NCBI GenBank assembly: GCA_963518955.1
Contig: CAUQKI010000017.1
Span: 1 to 37,036, forward strand
Reading direction: 5' to 3'
DNA length: 37,036 nt
Source of the DNA: JABCPE02 sp963518955
Lineage (GTDB): Bacteria; Bacteroidota; Bacteroidia; Flavobacteriales; Weeksellaceae
Shown piece after piece: positions 1-7,821 of the stretch. The translations under genes and the position numbers were made by a program. Below the pieces are notes generated by a model. It searched no databases and had not been told where the DNA came from. It worked only from the letters and a program-made list of their open reading frames with translations. The stretch's first letter is position 1. The number at the start of each line of letters is the position of its first letter.

Positions 1-563
1 CTAAACTACATATAGAGGCTAATGGACCTACTGCTATCAAAATAGTAGATACTAATCAAGCTGCCGGAAAAGTACTTACCAGTGATGCTAATGGTGTAGG
101 AACTTGGAAAGTTCCAGCTATTGCCATGGCACAAGGTCATCTAGGAAATCCTGGAAGGTCTATCCGTTCTAATACAGCTAATTATCTTTACACAGGTTCT
201 TATATCGATGTTCCTGCTAATACTAAATATCTAGTAACAGTAAGTGCCTTAATGGCTATGTATGGTAAGCGAAGTACTTGTGATTTTTGGTTAAGAACGA
301 TGTTTACTACTAGTCCTACAAGTCAAACACCACATGGAGCAAATGGTAAGACTTTAATAAGTGGACTATTGCCGCAAGGGGCACCATTCGCTATACTCCA
401 AGGATCCGTAATCTTGGACAATAGTGGTAATCCTAATATTAGAACTTACTACTATATGGCAGGATCTGTAACTACACATGGTTGTGCAGCGAGTGATGAA
501 TTGTATAACTTTGGAGGAACTACTTGGGGAGAAGGAGCTATATATGGTATGCCTATTCAATAA
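1..563 (+). CDS. Surface/tail-fibre-like protein, C-terminal part (5' end outside window)
   Basis: The reading frame is open from base 3 to a TAA at 561-563 with no stop, so the ATG at 126 is internal and the gene begins before the window. The visible 186 residues contain the phrase AAGKVLTSDANGVGTWKVP. This linker is common in flavobacterial repeat-rich surface or tail-fibre-like proteins, just before a C-terminal globular domain. The C-terminal part is rich in Gly, Thr, Ser, Asn and Tyr, as expected for an exposed beta-rich domain (GSVTTHGCAAS, FGGTTWGEGAIYG). No T9SS sorting domain or membrane segment is visible. A hairpin terminator follows 28 bases after the stop, so this is the last gene of its transcript. 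The exact family is not recognised; a phage-tail origin cannot be excluded. Confidence 0.7.
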   Translation, partial: KLHIEANGPTAIKIVDTNQAAGKVLTSDANGVGTWKVPAIAMAQGHLGNPGRSIRSNTANYLYTGSYIDVPANTKYLVTVSALMAMYGKRSTCDFWLRTMFTTSPTSQTPHGANGKTLISGLLPQGAPFAILQGSVILDNSGNPNIRTYYYMAGSVTTHGCAASDELYNFGGTTWGEGAIYGMPIQ

Positions 564-590
564 TATAATCTACAATAATATATTATGTTC

Positions 591-627
591 TATTGCCAGA
601 GTCAAAGACTCTGGCAATATTTTTATT
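591..627 (+). terminator. Rho-independent-type terminator after the surface protein gene
   Basis: A perfect inverted repeat (TATTGCCAGAGTC, 591-603, and its complement, 607-619) with an AAA loop is followed by TTTTTATT. It separates the upstream gene from recJ. It also excludes the in-frame ATG at 585 as the recJ start, since that start would put the terminator inside the coding region. Confidence 0.88.
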
Positions 628-637
628 ACTATATTCA

Positions 638-668
638 TTGCTATTCTTACTACGAAACCTTAACTTTG
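638..668 (+). promoter_or_regulatory. Bacteroidota-type promoter for recJ-nadD
   Basis: A TTG at 638-640 (-33-like) is followed after 20 bases by TAACTTTG at 661-668, an exact match to the Bacteroidota -7 consensus TAnnTTTG. The recJ ATG is at 675, only 6 bases after the -7 box. The transcript would therefore be leaderless or nearly so. Confidence 0.65.
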
Positions 669-674
669 TCCTCC

Positions 675-2381
675 ATGAAACCAAAGTGGATTTTTAAAGA
701 TAAACCAAACGAAGAAACTCTACAACAATTAAAATCTAAACTAAACTGCGAGGATTTAGAAGCTCTAATTCTTGCCCTAAGAAATCTGATTGATTTAGAA
801 AAAATCAAGATTTTTTTTAGATTAAAAGAAGAAGACATTCATGATCCTTTCTTAATGAAAAACATGCACAAAGCTGTGGAACGGATAGCCACTGCTGTGC
901 AAAATGGCGAAAAAATCCTAATCTATGGCGACTATGATGTAGACGGCACCACTTCGGTTTCGCTGATGTATCGGTATTTAGCGGAGATTTATGATGAAAA
1001 ATATCTTGATTTCTACATTCCAGACCGCTACACAGAGGGATATGGAATATCTTTTCAAGGGATAGATTTTGCTAAAGAAAATGGGATTTCACTTGTCATT
1101 GCTTTAGACTGTGGCATCAAATCCATAAATGAAATCAATTACGCCAGTTCGCTCGGGATAGATTTTGTCATCTGTGACCACCACCTCCCAGGTGATGAAA
1201 TCCCAAAGGCAACGGCCGTTTTAGACCCGAAACAAAAAGACTGCCTCTATCCATACAAGGAACTGAGCGGCTGTGGAGTCGGGTTCAAGCTCTGCCAAGC
1301 CCTAAATTCCATTTACAAAATTTCGTCCGAAAAAATTTATGAACTGACCGATTTACTGGCTATCAGTATCGCTTCGGATATCATCCCAATCACAGGCGAA
1401 AATAGAACTTTGGCAAAATTAGGACTAAAAAAACTCCACAATACACAAAAAATGGGATTAAAATATTTAATCCCAGAAGAACGCCGAAAAAACTTTACTA
1501 TTTCTAATATTGTCTTTGAAATTGGACCAAAAATAAATGCCGCTGGTAGGATTTCTCACGGAAAAAATGCCGTAAAACTCATGATTTCCAACGATGAAAA
1601 CGAAGCAAAAAAAATCGTAGAGGAAATCTGTGAACTGAACAGCCAACGAAGAGAATTGGACAGCCAAACCACTACCGAAGCTGTACAACAAATAACTGAT
1701 ACAAAGCAAGATAAGAAATCCTCTATCATCGTTTATAACCCGAACTGGAACAAAGGAATCGTGGGCATCACCGCTTCACGAATTACAGAATTATACTACA
1801 AACCTACCATAGTTTTCACAGATGGAAGTGAGGGAGAAGTGGTAGCCTCTGCCCGCTCTGTGTCAGATTTTGACATTTATAAAGCTTTGGAAAAATGCAG
1901 CTACCTTTTAGAAAAATTCGGAGGTCATCAGGCTGCGGCTGGACTTACTTTAAAGAAAGAAAATTTTGAAGAGTTCAAAACTTTATTTGAAAAAGTGGTA
2001 TCGGAGCAAATCCAAGAACACCAGAAAACACCGATAATAGAGATAGATTGTGAAATAAAACTCAATCAGCTCAACGAAAAATTTTTCAATTTTCATCAAA
2101 AATTAGCTCCATTCGGGCCGCAAAATATGCGACCTGTTTTTGCTCTAAAAAATATTTCAAACCCTAAATTTGTCCAGCTAATCGGCAAAGACAAAAGCCA
2201 TGTAAAATTCTATCTGCCCTCAGAAAATGGAAATATAGAATGTACTGGTTTTAAGCTTGGCAACCGCTATGAAGATTTACAAAAGAAAAATTTTGATATG
2301 GCTTTTTCCATCGAAGAAAACCATTGGAAAGGCGAGACCCGCCACATACTTTACATCAAAGATATTCAGTTTAACTCCTAA
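675..2381 (+). CDS. recJ: Single-stranded-DNA-specific exonuclease RecJ
   Basis: RecJ is the 5'-to-3' single-strand exonuclease of the RecF recombination and mismatch-repair pathways and acts in the cytoplasm. The 568-aa product has the DHH phosphoesterase signatures: GDYDVDG at about 85-91, the eponymous DHH at 168-170 (VICDHHLPGDE), and the DHHA1-domain GGHQAAAG at about 416-423. The C-terminal part fits the RecJ OB domain. The length matches the family. The frame extends upstream to an ATG at 585, but that ATG lies in front of a strong terminator. The ATG at 675 gives MKPKWIFKDKP, typical of flavobacterial RecJ, and sits right after a promoter. nadD follows after 9 bases, so the two are probably co-transcribed. 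Confidence 0.95.
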   Translation: MKPKWIFKDKPNEETLQQLKSKLNCEDLEALILALRNLIDLEKIKIFFRLKEEDIHDPFLMKNMHKAVERIATAVQNGEKILIYGDYDVDGTTSVSLMYRYLAEIYDEKYLDFYIPDRYTEGYGISFQGIDFAKENGISLVIALDCGIKSINEINYASSLGIDFVICDHHLPGDEIPKATAVLDPKQKDCLYPYKELSGCGVGFKLCQALNSIYKISSEKIYELTDLLAISIASDIIPITGENRTLAKLGLKKLHNTQKMGLKYLIPEERRKNFTISNIVFEIGPKINAAGRISHGKNAVKLMISNDENEAKKIVEEICELNSQRRELDSQTTTEAVQQITDTKQDKKSSIIVYNPNWNKGIVGITASRITELYYKPTIVFTDGSEGEVVASARSVSDFDIYKALEKCSYLLEKFGGHQAAAGLTLKKENFEEFKTLFEKVVSEQIQEHQKTPIIEIDCEIKLNQLNEKFFNFHQKLAPFGPQNMRPVFALKNISNPKFVQLIGKDKSHVKFYLPSENGNIECTGFKLGNRYEDLQKKNFDMAFSIEENHWKGETRHILYIKDIQFNS

Positions 2382-2390
2382 ACATTTCGT

Positions 2391-2981
2391 ATGAAAATAG
2401 TCTTGTTTTTTGGGTCTTTTAATCCCATTCATATCGGACACCTGATTTTAGCCAATTATATCGTGGAACATACTGATTTAGATGAACTTTGGTTCGTTGT
2501 AAGTCCACAGAATCCTTTGAAATCAAAAAAAAGTCTGCTCCACGACCACGACCGCTATGATATGGTAGAAATGGCGATAAAAAACTATCCTAAAATGCGT
2601 GTTTCGGATATAGAATTTTCTATGCCGAAGCCTTCCTACACCATAGATTCCCTCACCTATCTCCGTGAAAGATACCCTGAATATACTTTCGGGCTAATCA
2701 TGGGCGAGGACAATTTGGTCAGTCTTCCAAAATGGAAAAACTACGAAACTTTGATAAAAAATCACCAAATCATCGTTTATCCGCGTGTTTTAGCACAAGA
2801 CACTGACAAAGAATCGATTACACACGAAAATATCTGCAAAATAAATGCGCCAATAATAGAACTTTCTGCGACCGAAATCAGAAAAATGATTAGAGAAAAA
2901 AAGAATGTCCGCCCTATGCTTCCACCCGAAGTTTTTGAACACATAGACACGAAAGGATTTTACCAAAATTCTGATTTCTAA
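2391..2981 (+). CDS. nadD: Nicotinate-nucleotide adenylyltransferase NadD
   Basis: NadD adenylates nicotinate mononucleotide to nicotinate adenine dinucleotide in NAD biosynthesis (cytoplasm). The 196-aa protein has the nucleotidyltransferase motif FFGSFNPIHIGH at residues 6-17, where the HxGH histidines bind ATP phosphates, and the second motif ELSATEIRKMI (the family's ISSTxIR) near residue 160. The length is typical. The gene follows recJ by 9 bases on the same strand, the recJ-nadD order often seen in flavobacteria. No separate promoter is seen, so it is likely expressed from the recJ promoter. Confidence 0.95.
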   Translation: MKIVLFFGSFNPIHIGHLILANYIVEHTDLDELWFVVSPQNPLKSKKSLLHDHDRYDMVEMAIKNYPKMRVSDIEFSMPKPSYTIDSLTYLRERYPEYTFGLIMGEDNLVSLPKWKNYETLIKNHQIIVYPRVLAQDTDKESITHENICKINAPIIELSATEIRKMIREKKNVRPMLPPEVFEHIDTKGFYQNSDF

Positions 2982-3040
2982 TAGTATTTCTCAATCATAA
3001 AAATTGTATTTATAGACAAAATAGATAACATCTAATTCTT

Positions 3041-3075
3041 TTTTGAGGATATATTTCTGATTGTTTGTATCTTTG
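3041..3075 (+). promoter_or_regulatory. Promoter for the iron-sulfur assembly genes
   Basis: TTTTG at 3041-3045 and TATCTTTG at 3068-3075 match the Bacteroidota -33 and -7 boxes with a 22-base spacer. The -7 box lies 28 bases before the ATG at 3104. The in-frame start at 3065 would place this box inside the coding region and is rejected. Confidence 0.68.
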
Positions 3076-3103
3076 TCAATTAGTTTTATATATATATAAA
3101 TCA

Positions 3104-3433
3104 ATGATAAAAGTTTCTGATATTGCAAAAGAAAAAGCAGTACAACTAATGAAAGAAGACGGCTACGACCCTGACACTGACTACATCCGTGTAGGAGTGA
3201 AAAGCGGTGGCTGCTCTGGACTGGAATATGTTCTGAAATTTGATAAAGAAAGACTAGAAAACGACCAAGTTTTCGAGGACAACGGCATTAAAATCATCGT
3301 GGATAAAAAATCTTTCCTATATCTCGTGGGTACCACTTTAGAATTTTCGGGCGGACTGAACGGAAAAGGCTTTGTCTTCAATAATCCAAACGCCAAGAGA
3401 ACCTGCGGCTGCGGAGAGTCTTTTTCTTTGTAA
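3104..3433 (+). CDS. A-type iron-sulfur carrier (IscA/SufA/HesB family)
   Basis: A-type carriers accept Fe-S clusters from a scaffold such as SufBCD and pass them to target proteins. The 109-aa product has the three family cysteines: Cys37 in KSGGCSGLEY, and Cys101 and Cys103 in the C-terminal RTCGCGESF. The length is normal. I chose ATG 3104 (MIKVSDIAKEKA) over the longer frame from 3065, because the extra 13 residues are atypical and overlap the promoter. sufB follows about 100 bases downstream on the same strand, so this is probably the SufA-like member of the suf locus. IscA, SufA and ErpA cannot be told apart by sequence alone. Confidence 0.9.
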   Translation: MIKVSDIAKEKAVQLMKEDGYDPDTDYIRVGVKSGGCSGLEYVLKFDKERLENDQVFEDNGIKIIVDKKSFLYLVGTTLEFSGGLNGKGFVFNNPNAKRTCGCGESFSL

Positions 3434-3533
3434 ATTATTTCTCATTAGTTGATTTTAACCCAAATTTTAATAAAGTTTGGAAAGAGAAATTTTGTATCAA
3501 ATTAAATAATATTTTAAATCGAAAAGAATAATT

Positions 3534-4982
3534 ATGTCAAAATATACAGAAGATGACCTTAGGGTTGATTTAGAAAACAAGGAATACGAATACGGATTTT
3601 ATACCGATATAGAGTATGAGGAGTTTCCTACGGGACTGAACGAAGATATTGTTCGTGAAATTTCTAAACGAAAAAACGAGCCAGAATGGATGACGGAATG
3701 GCGCCTGGAAGCTTTCCGCATATGGCAGACTATGGAAGAGCCTGACTGGGCAAATATAAAGTACGAAAAACCTGATTTTCAGGCTATAAAATACTATGCT
3801 GCGCCAAAGAAAAAACCAGAACTAGAAAGTCTAGACCAAGTAGACCCAGAATTACTAAAAACCTTTGAAAAACTTGGAATTTCGCTAGAAGAGCAAAAAA
3901 GGCTGACTGGCGTGGCAGTGGATGTGGTGATGGACTCTGTATCCGTAGCGACCACTTTCCAAGAAACTTTGGCCGAGAAAGGTATTATCTTCTGCCCTAT
4001 TTCCGAGGCGATACAAAAACACCCTGATTTGGTTAAAAAATACCTTGGAACAGTGGTGAAACAAAATGATAATTTCTACGCAGCACTCAACTCTGCTGTG
4101 TTTTCGGATGGTTCATTCTGCTACATTCCAAAAGGTGTGAGATGTCCTATGGAGCTTTCTACCTATTTCAGAATCAATCAGGGAGGAAGCGGTCAGTTCG
4201 AAAGAACCCTGCTCATCGCTGATGAAGGTGCGTATGTGTCTTATTTAGAAGGATGTACAGCGCCTCAAAGAGATGAAAACCAGCTGCATGCTGCTGTGGT
4301 AGAGCTGATCGCTTTAGACCATGCAGAAATCAAATATTCCACAGTGCAAAACTGGTATCCAGGTGATGAAGAAGGAAAAGGCGGTGTGTTTAACTTCGTG
4401 ACAAAGAGAGGACTTGCCGAAACGGGAGCAAAAATCTCTTGGACACAGGTAGAGACAGGCTCTGCAGTTACTTGGAAATATCCTTCTTGCGTTCTAAAAG
4501 GAGATAATTCTGTGGGCGAGTTCTACTCCATCGCAGTTACCAATAAATTCCAATATGCAGACACAGGAACGAAAATGATTCATATCGGTAAAAATACCAA
4601 ATCTACTATCATTTCTAAAGGAATCTCGGCTGGGAAATCTAATAACTCTTACAGAGGTCTCGTAAAAGTCCTCCCAACAGCCAAAGGAGCGAGAAACTTC
4701 TCCCAGTGTGATTCCCTATTGATGGGCAACGAGTGTGGGGCGCATACTTTCCCTTACATAGAGATTAAAGACCCTTCTGCACAGCTGGAGCACGAGGCCA
4801 CGACTTCTAAAATCGGGGAAGACCAGATATTCTACTGTAACCAGAGAGGTATAGACACCGAAAAAGCTATCGCGCTGATAGTGAATGGTTTCAGTAAAGA
4901 AGTTCTTAACAAATTACCAATGGAATTTGCCATAGAAGCACAGAAACTATTGGAAATCAGTCTAGAAGGAAGTGTAGGATAA
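3534..4982 (+). CDS. sufB: Fe-S cluster assembly scaffold protein SufB
   Basis: SufB is the scaffold subunit of the SufBCD complex, on which Fe-S clusters are built from sulfur delivered by SufS/SufE. The 482-aa protein shows the hallmark family stretches ALNSAVFSDGSFCYIPKGV, LEGCTAPQRDENQLHAAVV and VQNWYPGDEEGKGGVFNFVT. It also has the C-terminal FSQCDSLLMGNECGAHTFPY, carrying the conserved Cys and His of the cluster-assembly core. The length matches typical SufB. It starts at ATG 3534, following the A-type carrier gene. Normally sufC and sufD follow at once; here sufC begins 5.6 kb later, after a run of accessory genes in the same direction. Confidence 0.97.
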   Translation: MSKYTEDDLRVDLENKEYEYGFYTDIEYEEFPTGLNEDIVREISKRKNEPEWMTEWRLEAFRIWQTMEEPDWANIKYEKPDFQAIKYYAAPKKKPELESLDQVDPELLKTFEKLGISLEEQKRLTGVAVDVVMDSVSVATTFQETLAEKGIIFCPISEAIQKHPDLVKKYLGTVVKQNDNFYAALNSAVFSDGSFCYIPKGVRCPMELSTYFRINQGGSGQFERTLLIADEGAYVSYLEGCTAPQRDENQLHAAVVELIALDHAEIKYSTVQNWYPGDEEGKGGVFNFVTKRGLAETGAKISWTQVETGSAVTWKYPSCVLKGDNSVGEFYSIAVTNKFQYADTGTKMIHIGKNTKSTIISKGISAGKSNNSYRGLVKVLPTAKGARNFSQCDSLLMGNECGAHTFPYIEIKDPSAQLEHEATTSKIGEDQIFYCNQRGIDTEKAIALIVNGFSKEVLNKLPMEFAIEAQKLLEISLEGSVG

Positions 4983-5046
4983 ACATACTGCTGGTTATTT
5001 TTCACATTGTAAAAACAAGATTTTTCTTTCGGTAGTTAAAGTAAAG

Positions 5047-5829
5047 ATGACAGAAACATTAGTAAAACAGATCAAAAATCTATTCCATCTAGCGCCTAAA
5101 AACTGCAAGGGTTTTTCGGAGGAGCAATTATTAGATGCCGAAAAGCGATTGGCGGTTAAGTTTCCTCTGGTATTCCGAGAGTATTACTTACAATTAGGCG
5201 CTACAGAAAGCGTAAACCAATCGTTCAACAGTTTGGCTACGCCTGAACAGCTGTACTTTGATGGTGATTTTCTTTGTTTCTGTGAAGAAAACCAAGGCGT
5301 AGTGATGTGGGCTATCCGCAAAGAAGATTTAGCAAACCCTAACCCTCCCATTTGGGGAAATTACGGCTCTGAAGCCGACCCCAATTGGATACAAGAAACC
5401 GATACACTATCAGACTTTTGGCTGTATATGGCTATTTACAATGGTACTTTGGGAGGACTGCCCTACAATGCCAATGCAATGGGCGGCTGGGAGATGGAAG
5501 ACTTTGAAGTGCCTGAGCAGGCAGTTGTTTATATAGAAAAACAATATGACACGCTTACCGAACTCTGCTGGGAAGGACAGCGCGTCTTTACTGACAAGGA
5601 TTTCACAATCGTGATAGTCCTCTCCATACACCGAGAAACAAAGCGAGCAACGGCTATTTTCATAGGGAGCGCTCAACAAGAGTTATTTGATACTCTTTTA
5701 GACGATATGGAAAACTTCGGCTTGCAATGGAATTACACTTCCTACGACGATGGTGATGATGATTTTCAAGCAGTCTCAGAAGCTGAATTAAACGAATTAA
5801 AAGCCAAAGGCTTATGGACATTAAGTTAG
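5047..5829 (+). CDS. SMI1/KNR4 (SUKH) family protein, probable toxin-immunity protein
   Basis: Residues about 18-130 carry a SMI1/KNR4 (SUKH) fold pattern: FSEEQLLDAEKRLAVKFP, then FREYYLQLG, then LYFDGDFLCFCEENQG and NYGSEADPNW. The rest (about 130-260) is acidic and less typical. Bacterial SUKH proteins are mostly immunity proteins against contact-dependent or polymorphic nuclease-type toxins, so that role is inferred; no toxin is present in the window. The gene starts 64 bases after sufB on the same strand with no clear promoter, which suggests readthrough from suf. Its first 12 codons closely resemble those of the next gene (MTETLVKQIKNL versus MTEAVEKHIKKL). Confidence 0.85.
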   Translation: MTETLVKQIKNLFHLAPKNCKGFSEEQLLDAEKRLAVKFPLVFREYYLQLGATESVNQSFNSLATPEQLYFDGDFLCFCEENQGVVMWAIRKEDLANPNPPIWGNYGSEADPNWIQETDTLSDFWLYMAIYNGTLGGLPYNANAMGGWEMEDFEVPEQAVVYIEKQYDTLTELCWEGQRVFTDKDFTIVIVLSIHRETKRATAIFIGSAQQELFDTLLDDMENFGLQWNYTSYDDGDDDFQAVSEAELNELKAKGLWTLS

Positions 5830-5872
5830 AAGTTTTTGCATTATAAAAAGACTATCTATTTAAATTATCAAC

Positions 5873-6535
5873 ATGACAGAAGCAGTAGAAAAACATATCA
5901 AAAAACTCCATCGATTGGAGAAAAAAGGTGATTTGGAAGTAGAACATCTTCTAAAAATCCTCAAAACTCCAAGTAAGGAATACATTGTCCCTTTGCAAGA
6001 AATGGCAGTGCAGTACGATTGGCAACCGATGAATGACAAACTGATTATACCCTTTGCTACATGGGTAGAAGCGATTTGTATTTACTTGGAAGAAGGCGCA
6101 CAAGGACTTATAAAAGTTCTTAATGAGCGTAAAGAGTTTTTCCTTATTGTTTTTGGAGTGTTAGAAGAAATACCTGTCAATGAGGCTTTGACGGCTTTTT
6201 TAGAAATTGCTGAAACTTTTTCTGCTGGGATTACCGATGAGCAGGAATTTTTTGTACAAAAATATTCCTATTCGCTTTGTAATATATCACATCGGCTCAA
6301 AGGCGAGAAAGCGAGCAAAGACCTTCACGAGGCTTTTGTTCCTATTTTAAAGCAAATCATCAGCTTTGCACAAACAAAAAAGAACGAAACGCTAATGTGC
6401 AATGCTATTGTGTGCTTTCAGGCATTTGGTGACAAGAGCGATATAGAATATCTTAAAAACCTGACTTTTACGGAGGACTACTATAAAAACACAGGAAAAA
6501 CGATTATAAAGAGAATTGAGAAGAAATATGCTTAA
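5873..6535 (+). CDS. Helical 220-aa protein of unknown function, immunity-array member
   Basis: No family is recognised with certainty. The 220-aa product looks almost entirely alpha-helical, without signal peptide or membrane segment. Its helix pairs (for example AFVPILKQIISFAQ and NAIVCFQAFGDKSDIEYLK) have the spacing of HEAT/ARM-like repeats, and proteins of this type occur among bacterial immunity genes. The start MTEAVEKHIKKLHRLEKK resembles the start of the preceding SUKH gene, although the bodies are unrelated. It follows that gene by 43 bases on the same strand. A short relic ORF beginning MLNFTEEYI overlaps its last codons at 6528. The immunity function is an inference from context. 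Confidence 0.75.
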   Translation: MTEAVEKHIKKLHRLEKKGDLEVEHLLKILKTPSKEYIVPLQEMAVQYDWQPMNDKLIIPFATWVEAICIYLEEGAQGLIKVLNERKEFFLIVFGVLEEIPVNEALTAFLEIAETFSAGITDEQEFFVQKYSYSLCNISHRLKGEKASKDLHEAFVPILKQIISFAQTKKNETLMCNAIVCFQAFGDKSDIEYLKNLTFTEDYYKNTGKTIIKRIEKKYA

Positions 6536-6593
6536 CTTTACGGAAGAATACATAAAAGTCTCTTTACATCAAGGCTTATATTTATGGTTATAA
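6528..6593 (+). pseudogene. Relic of the 5' end of a gene like the one at 7822
   Basis: The 21-codon frame from ATG 6528 to TAA 6591-6593 reads MLNFTEEYIKVSLHQGLY..., close to the start of the gene at 7822 (MLSFTEEDIETLHQVG). At DNA level 24 of the first 27 bases agree, after which similarity fades. It overlaps the stop of the preceding gene and has no continuation. I read it as the remains of a deleted or recombined paralogue rather than a working gene. Confidence 0.6.
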
Positions 6594-6638
6594 GAGTAGC
6601 CTAAGTTTGAAATAATCTTGTATTTATAAAATAAAGTT

Positions 6639-6695
6639 ATGAAGAAATATCAAGTAATACCTTTAGCTCATAAGAAGAAAGAGATGTTCTTTTGA
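6639..6695 (+). other. 18-codon ORF directly before abiH; relic or leader peptide
   Basis: ATG 6639 to TGA 6693-6695 encodes MKKYQVIPLAHKKKEMFF. The start looks natural (ATAAAGTT before the ATG), and the stop overlaps an ATG (TGATG at 6693-6697) in the frame of the abiH gene. It could be a truncated N-terminus left by recombination or a small leader coupled to abiH. The sequence alone does not decide between these. Confidence 0.3.
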
Positions 6696-6730
6696 TGAGA
6701 ATAAATTTAAAAAAAACATTGAATGAACTT

Positions 6731-7657
6731 ATGAAATTATATATTATAGGAAATGGATTTGACATAGCTCATGGTATTCTATGTAGATTTTCTGATTTTT
6801 ATACATATCTTGAAGAAAACAGATATGATGTTTTAGAAGAAATGGAGCAATATTATGATATCTATAAAGACTCTGATTTGTGGTCAGATTTTGAACGAGA
6901 GTTGGAAGAAAATATCTGTTATGATTCTTTAGTGAGGATTATAATTAAAAATACCCCTAATTTCAGTTCTGATGATTTCCGAGATTCTGATTGGTATGAT
7001 GCAGAACTTGAAATAGAGAACAAATGCAACGAATTGTTAGACAAGATTCGTTCAAGTTTTGAGGAATGGATAAATTCATTAGAACTAAATATTATAATGG
7101 AGAAGTATGATATAGACAAAACTGCTCGATTTTTTACCTTCAATTATACTAAAGTATTGGAACTGGTTTATAGAATTCCTACTGAGAATGTTATACACAT
7201 ACACAATAAAGTGGGAGAAAAGTTAATTTTTGGACATGGTAAGAAGGTTAAAGATTTTAATGTAAAAAAAGCTTTGTATAGATATGATAATACCCTTTTA
7301 GATAAAGAAATAGATGGTATTATGGAGTACGGGCATGAGAAATTTGCAGAAAATGCCGTTTGTGAATTCTATGACAAGATGAGTAAACATACTGATGAAA
7401 TTATAAATACACACTTAAATTACTTTAGTAGTCTTTCTGATATAGATGAGGTAATTGTAATTGGGCACTCATATAATGAAATAGATTTTCCTTATTTTAA
7501 GAAAATATCTGAATCTGTCAACAACGAGGCTATTTGGATTTTACATTACTTTTCGGATAATGATAGGTTAAATGCTGAAAGATTAATGAATAAAATTAAT
7601 AGACATAATAATTTTGTCCTTAGAGAGAATTTAAAAATGGAAAACAGACTAAAATAA
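6731..7657 (+). CDS. abiH: AbiH-family abortive-infection (phage-defence) protein
   Basis: The N-terminus MKLYIIGNGFDIAHG with a following FSDFYTYLEEN is the signature of the bacteriophage abortive-infection AbiH family. The C-terminal VIVIGHSYNEIDFPYFKK (about 241-258) is the second conserved block of that family. AbiH proteins limit phage spread by a poorly understood mechanism that probably acts inside the infected cell. Starts at 6692 (TTG) and 6695 (ATG) exist in frame, but ATG 6731 gives the family's usual beginning and a 308-aa protein of expected size. The gene is visibly more AT-rich than the suf genes and its neighbours, consistent with recent acquisition. It stands alone as a phage-defence gene amid immunity-type genes and is flanked by two relics. 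Confidence 0.85.
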   Translation: MKLYIIGNGFDIAHGILCRFSDFYTYLEENRYDVLEEMEQYYDIYKDSDLWSDFERELEENICYDSLVRIIIKNTPNFSSDDFRDSDWYDAELEIENKCNELLDKIRSSFEEWINSLELNIIMEKYDIDKTARFFTFNYTKVLELVYRIPTENVIHIHNKVGEKLIFGHGKKVKDFNVKKALYRYDNTLLDKEIDGIMEYGHEKFAENAVCEFYDKMSKHTDEIINTHLNYFSSLSDIDEVIVIGHSYNEIDFPYFKKISESVNNEAIWILHYFSDNDRLNAERLMNKINRHNNFVLRENLKMENRLK

Positions 7658-7671
7658 ATAGTTATATATAA

Positions 7672-7819
7672 TCAATCAGAGGAAGAAAAAAAGATGAGTT
7701 AAAATCCTTACTCAATACATCCAATGATGTACTTGAATTATTAACTGAACGAGCTTATGATTTTAGCTTATCTTTATTTTATATTTTTCCTAAGATTCTT
7801 AATCAAAACTTAGATTAAC
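7672..7819 (+). pseudogene. Start-less coding remnant, C-terminal fragment of an unknown gene
   Basis: The frame is open from 7672 to a TAA at 7817-7819, with no start codon near its beginning. It reads GRKKDELKSLLNTSNDV followed by LELLTERAYDFSLSLFYIFP, which looks like genuine protein rather than random AT-rich sequence. It ends two bases before the ATG of the next gene. Likely the tail of a gene whose 5' part was lost when abiH was inserted or exchanged. The family is not recognised. Confidence 0.45.
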
Positions 7820-7821
7820 TT

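Noticed and set aside
585..674. Upstream ATG at 585 as recJ start
   Set aside because: The extension MFYCQSQRLW... lies across a perfect terminator hairpin and the promoter box. The normal RecJ N-terminus begins at 675.
3476..3494. Separate promoter for sufB
   Set aside because: TTTG at 3476-3479 and AAATTTTG at 3487-3494 are only 7 bases apart and the second box is imperfect. sufB may be transcribed from the promoter at 3041-3075.
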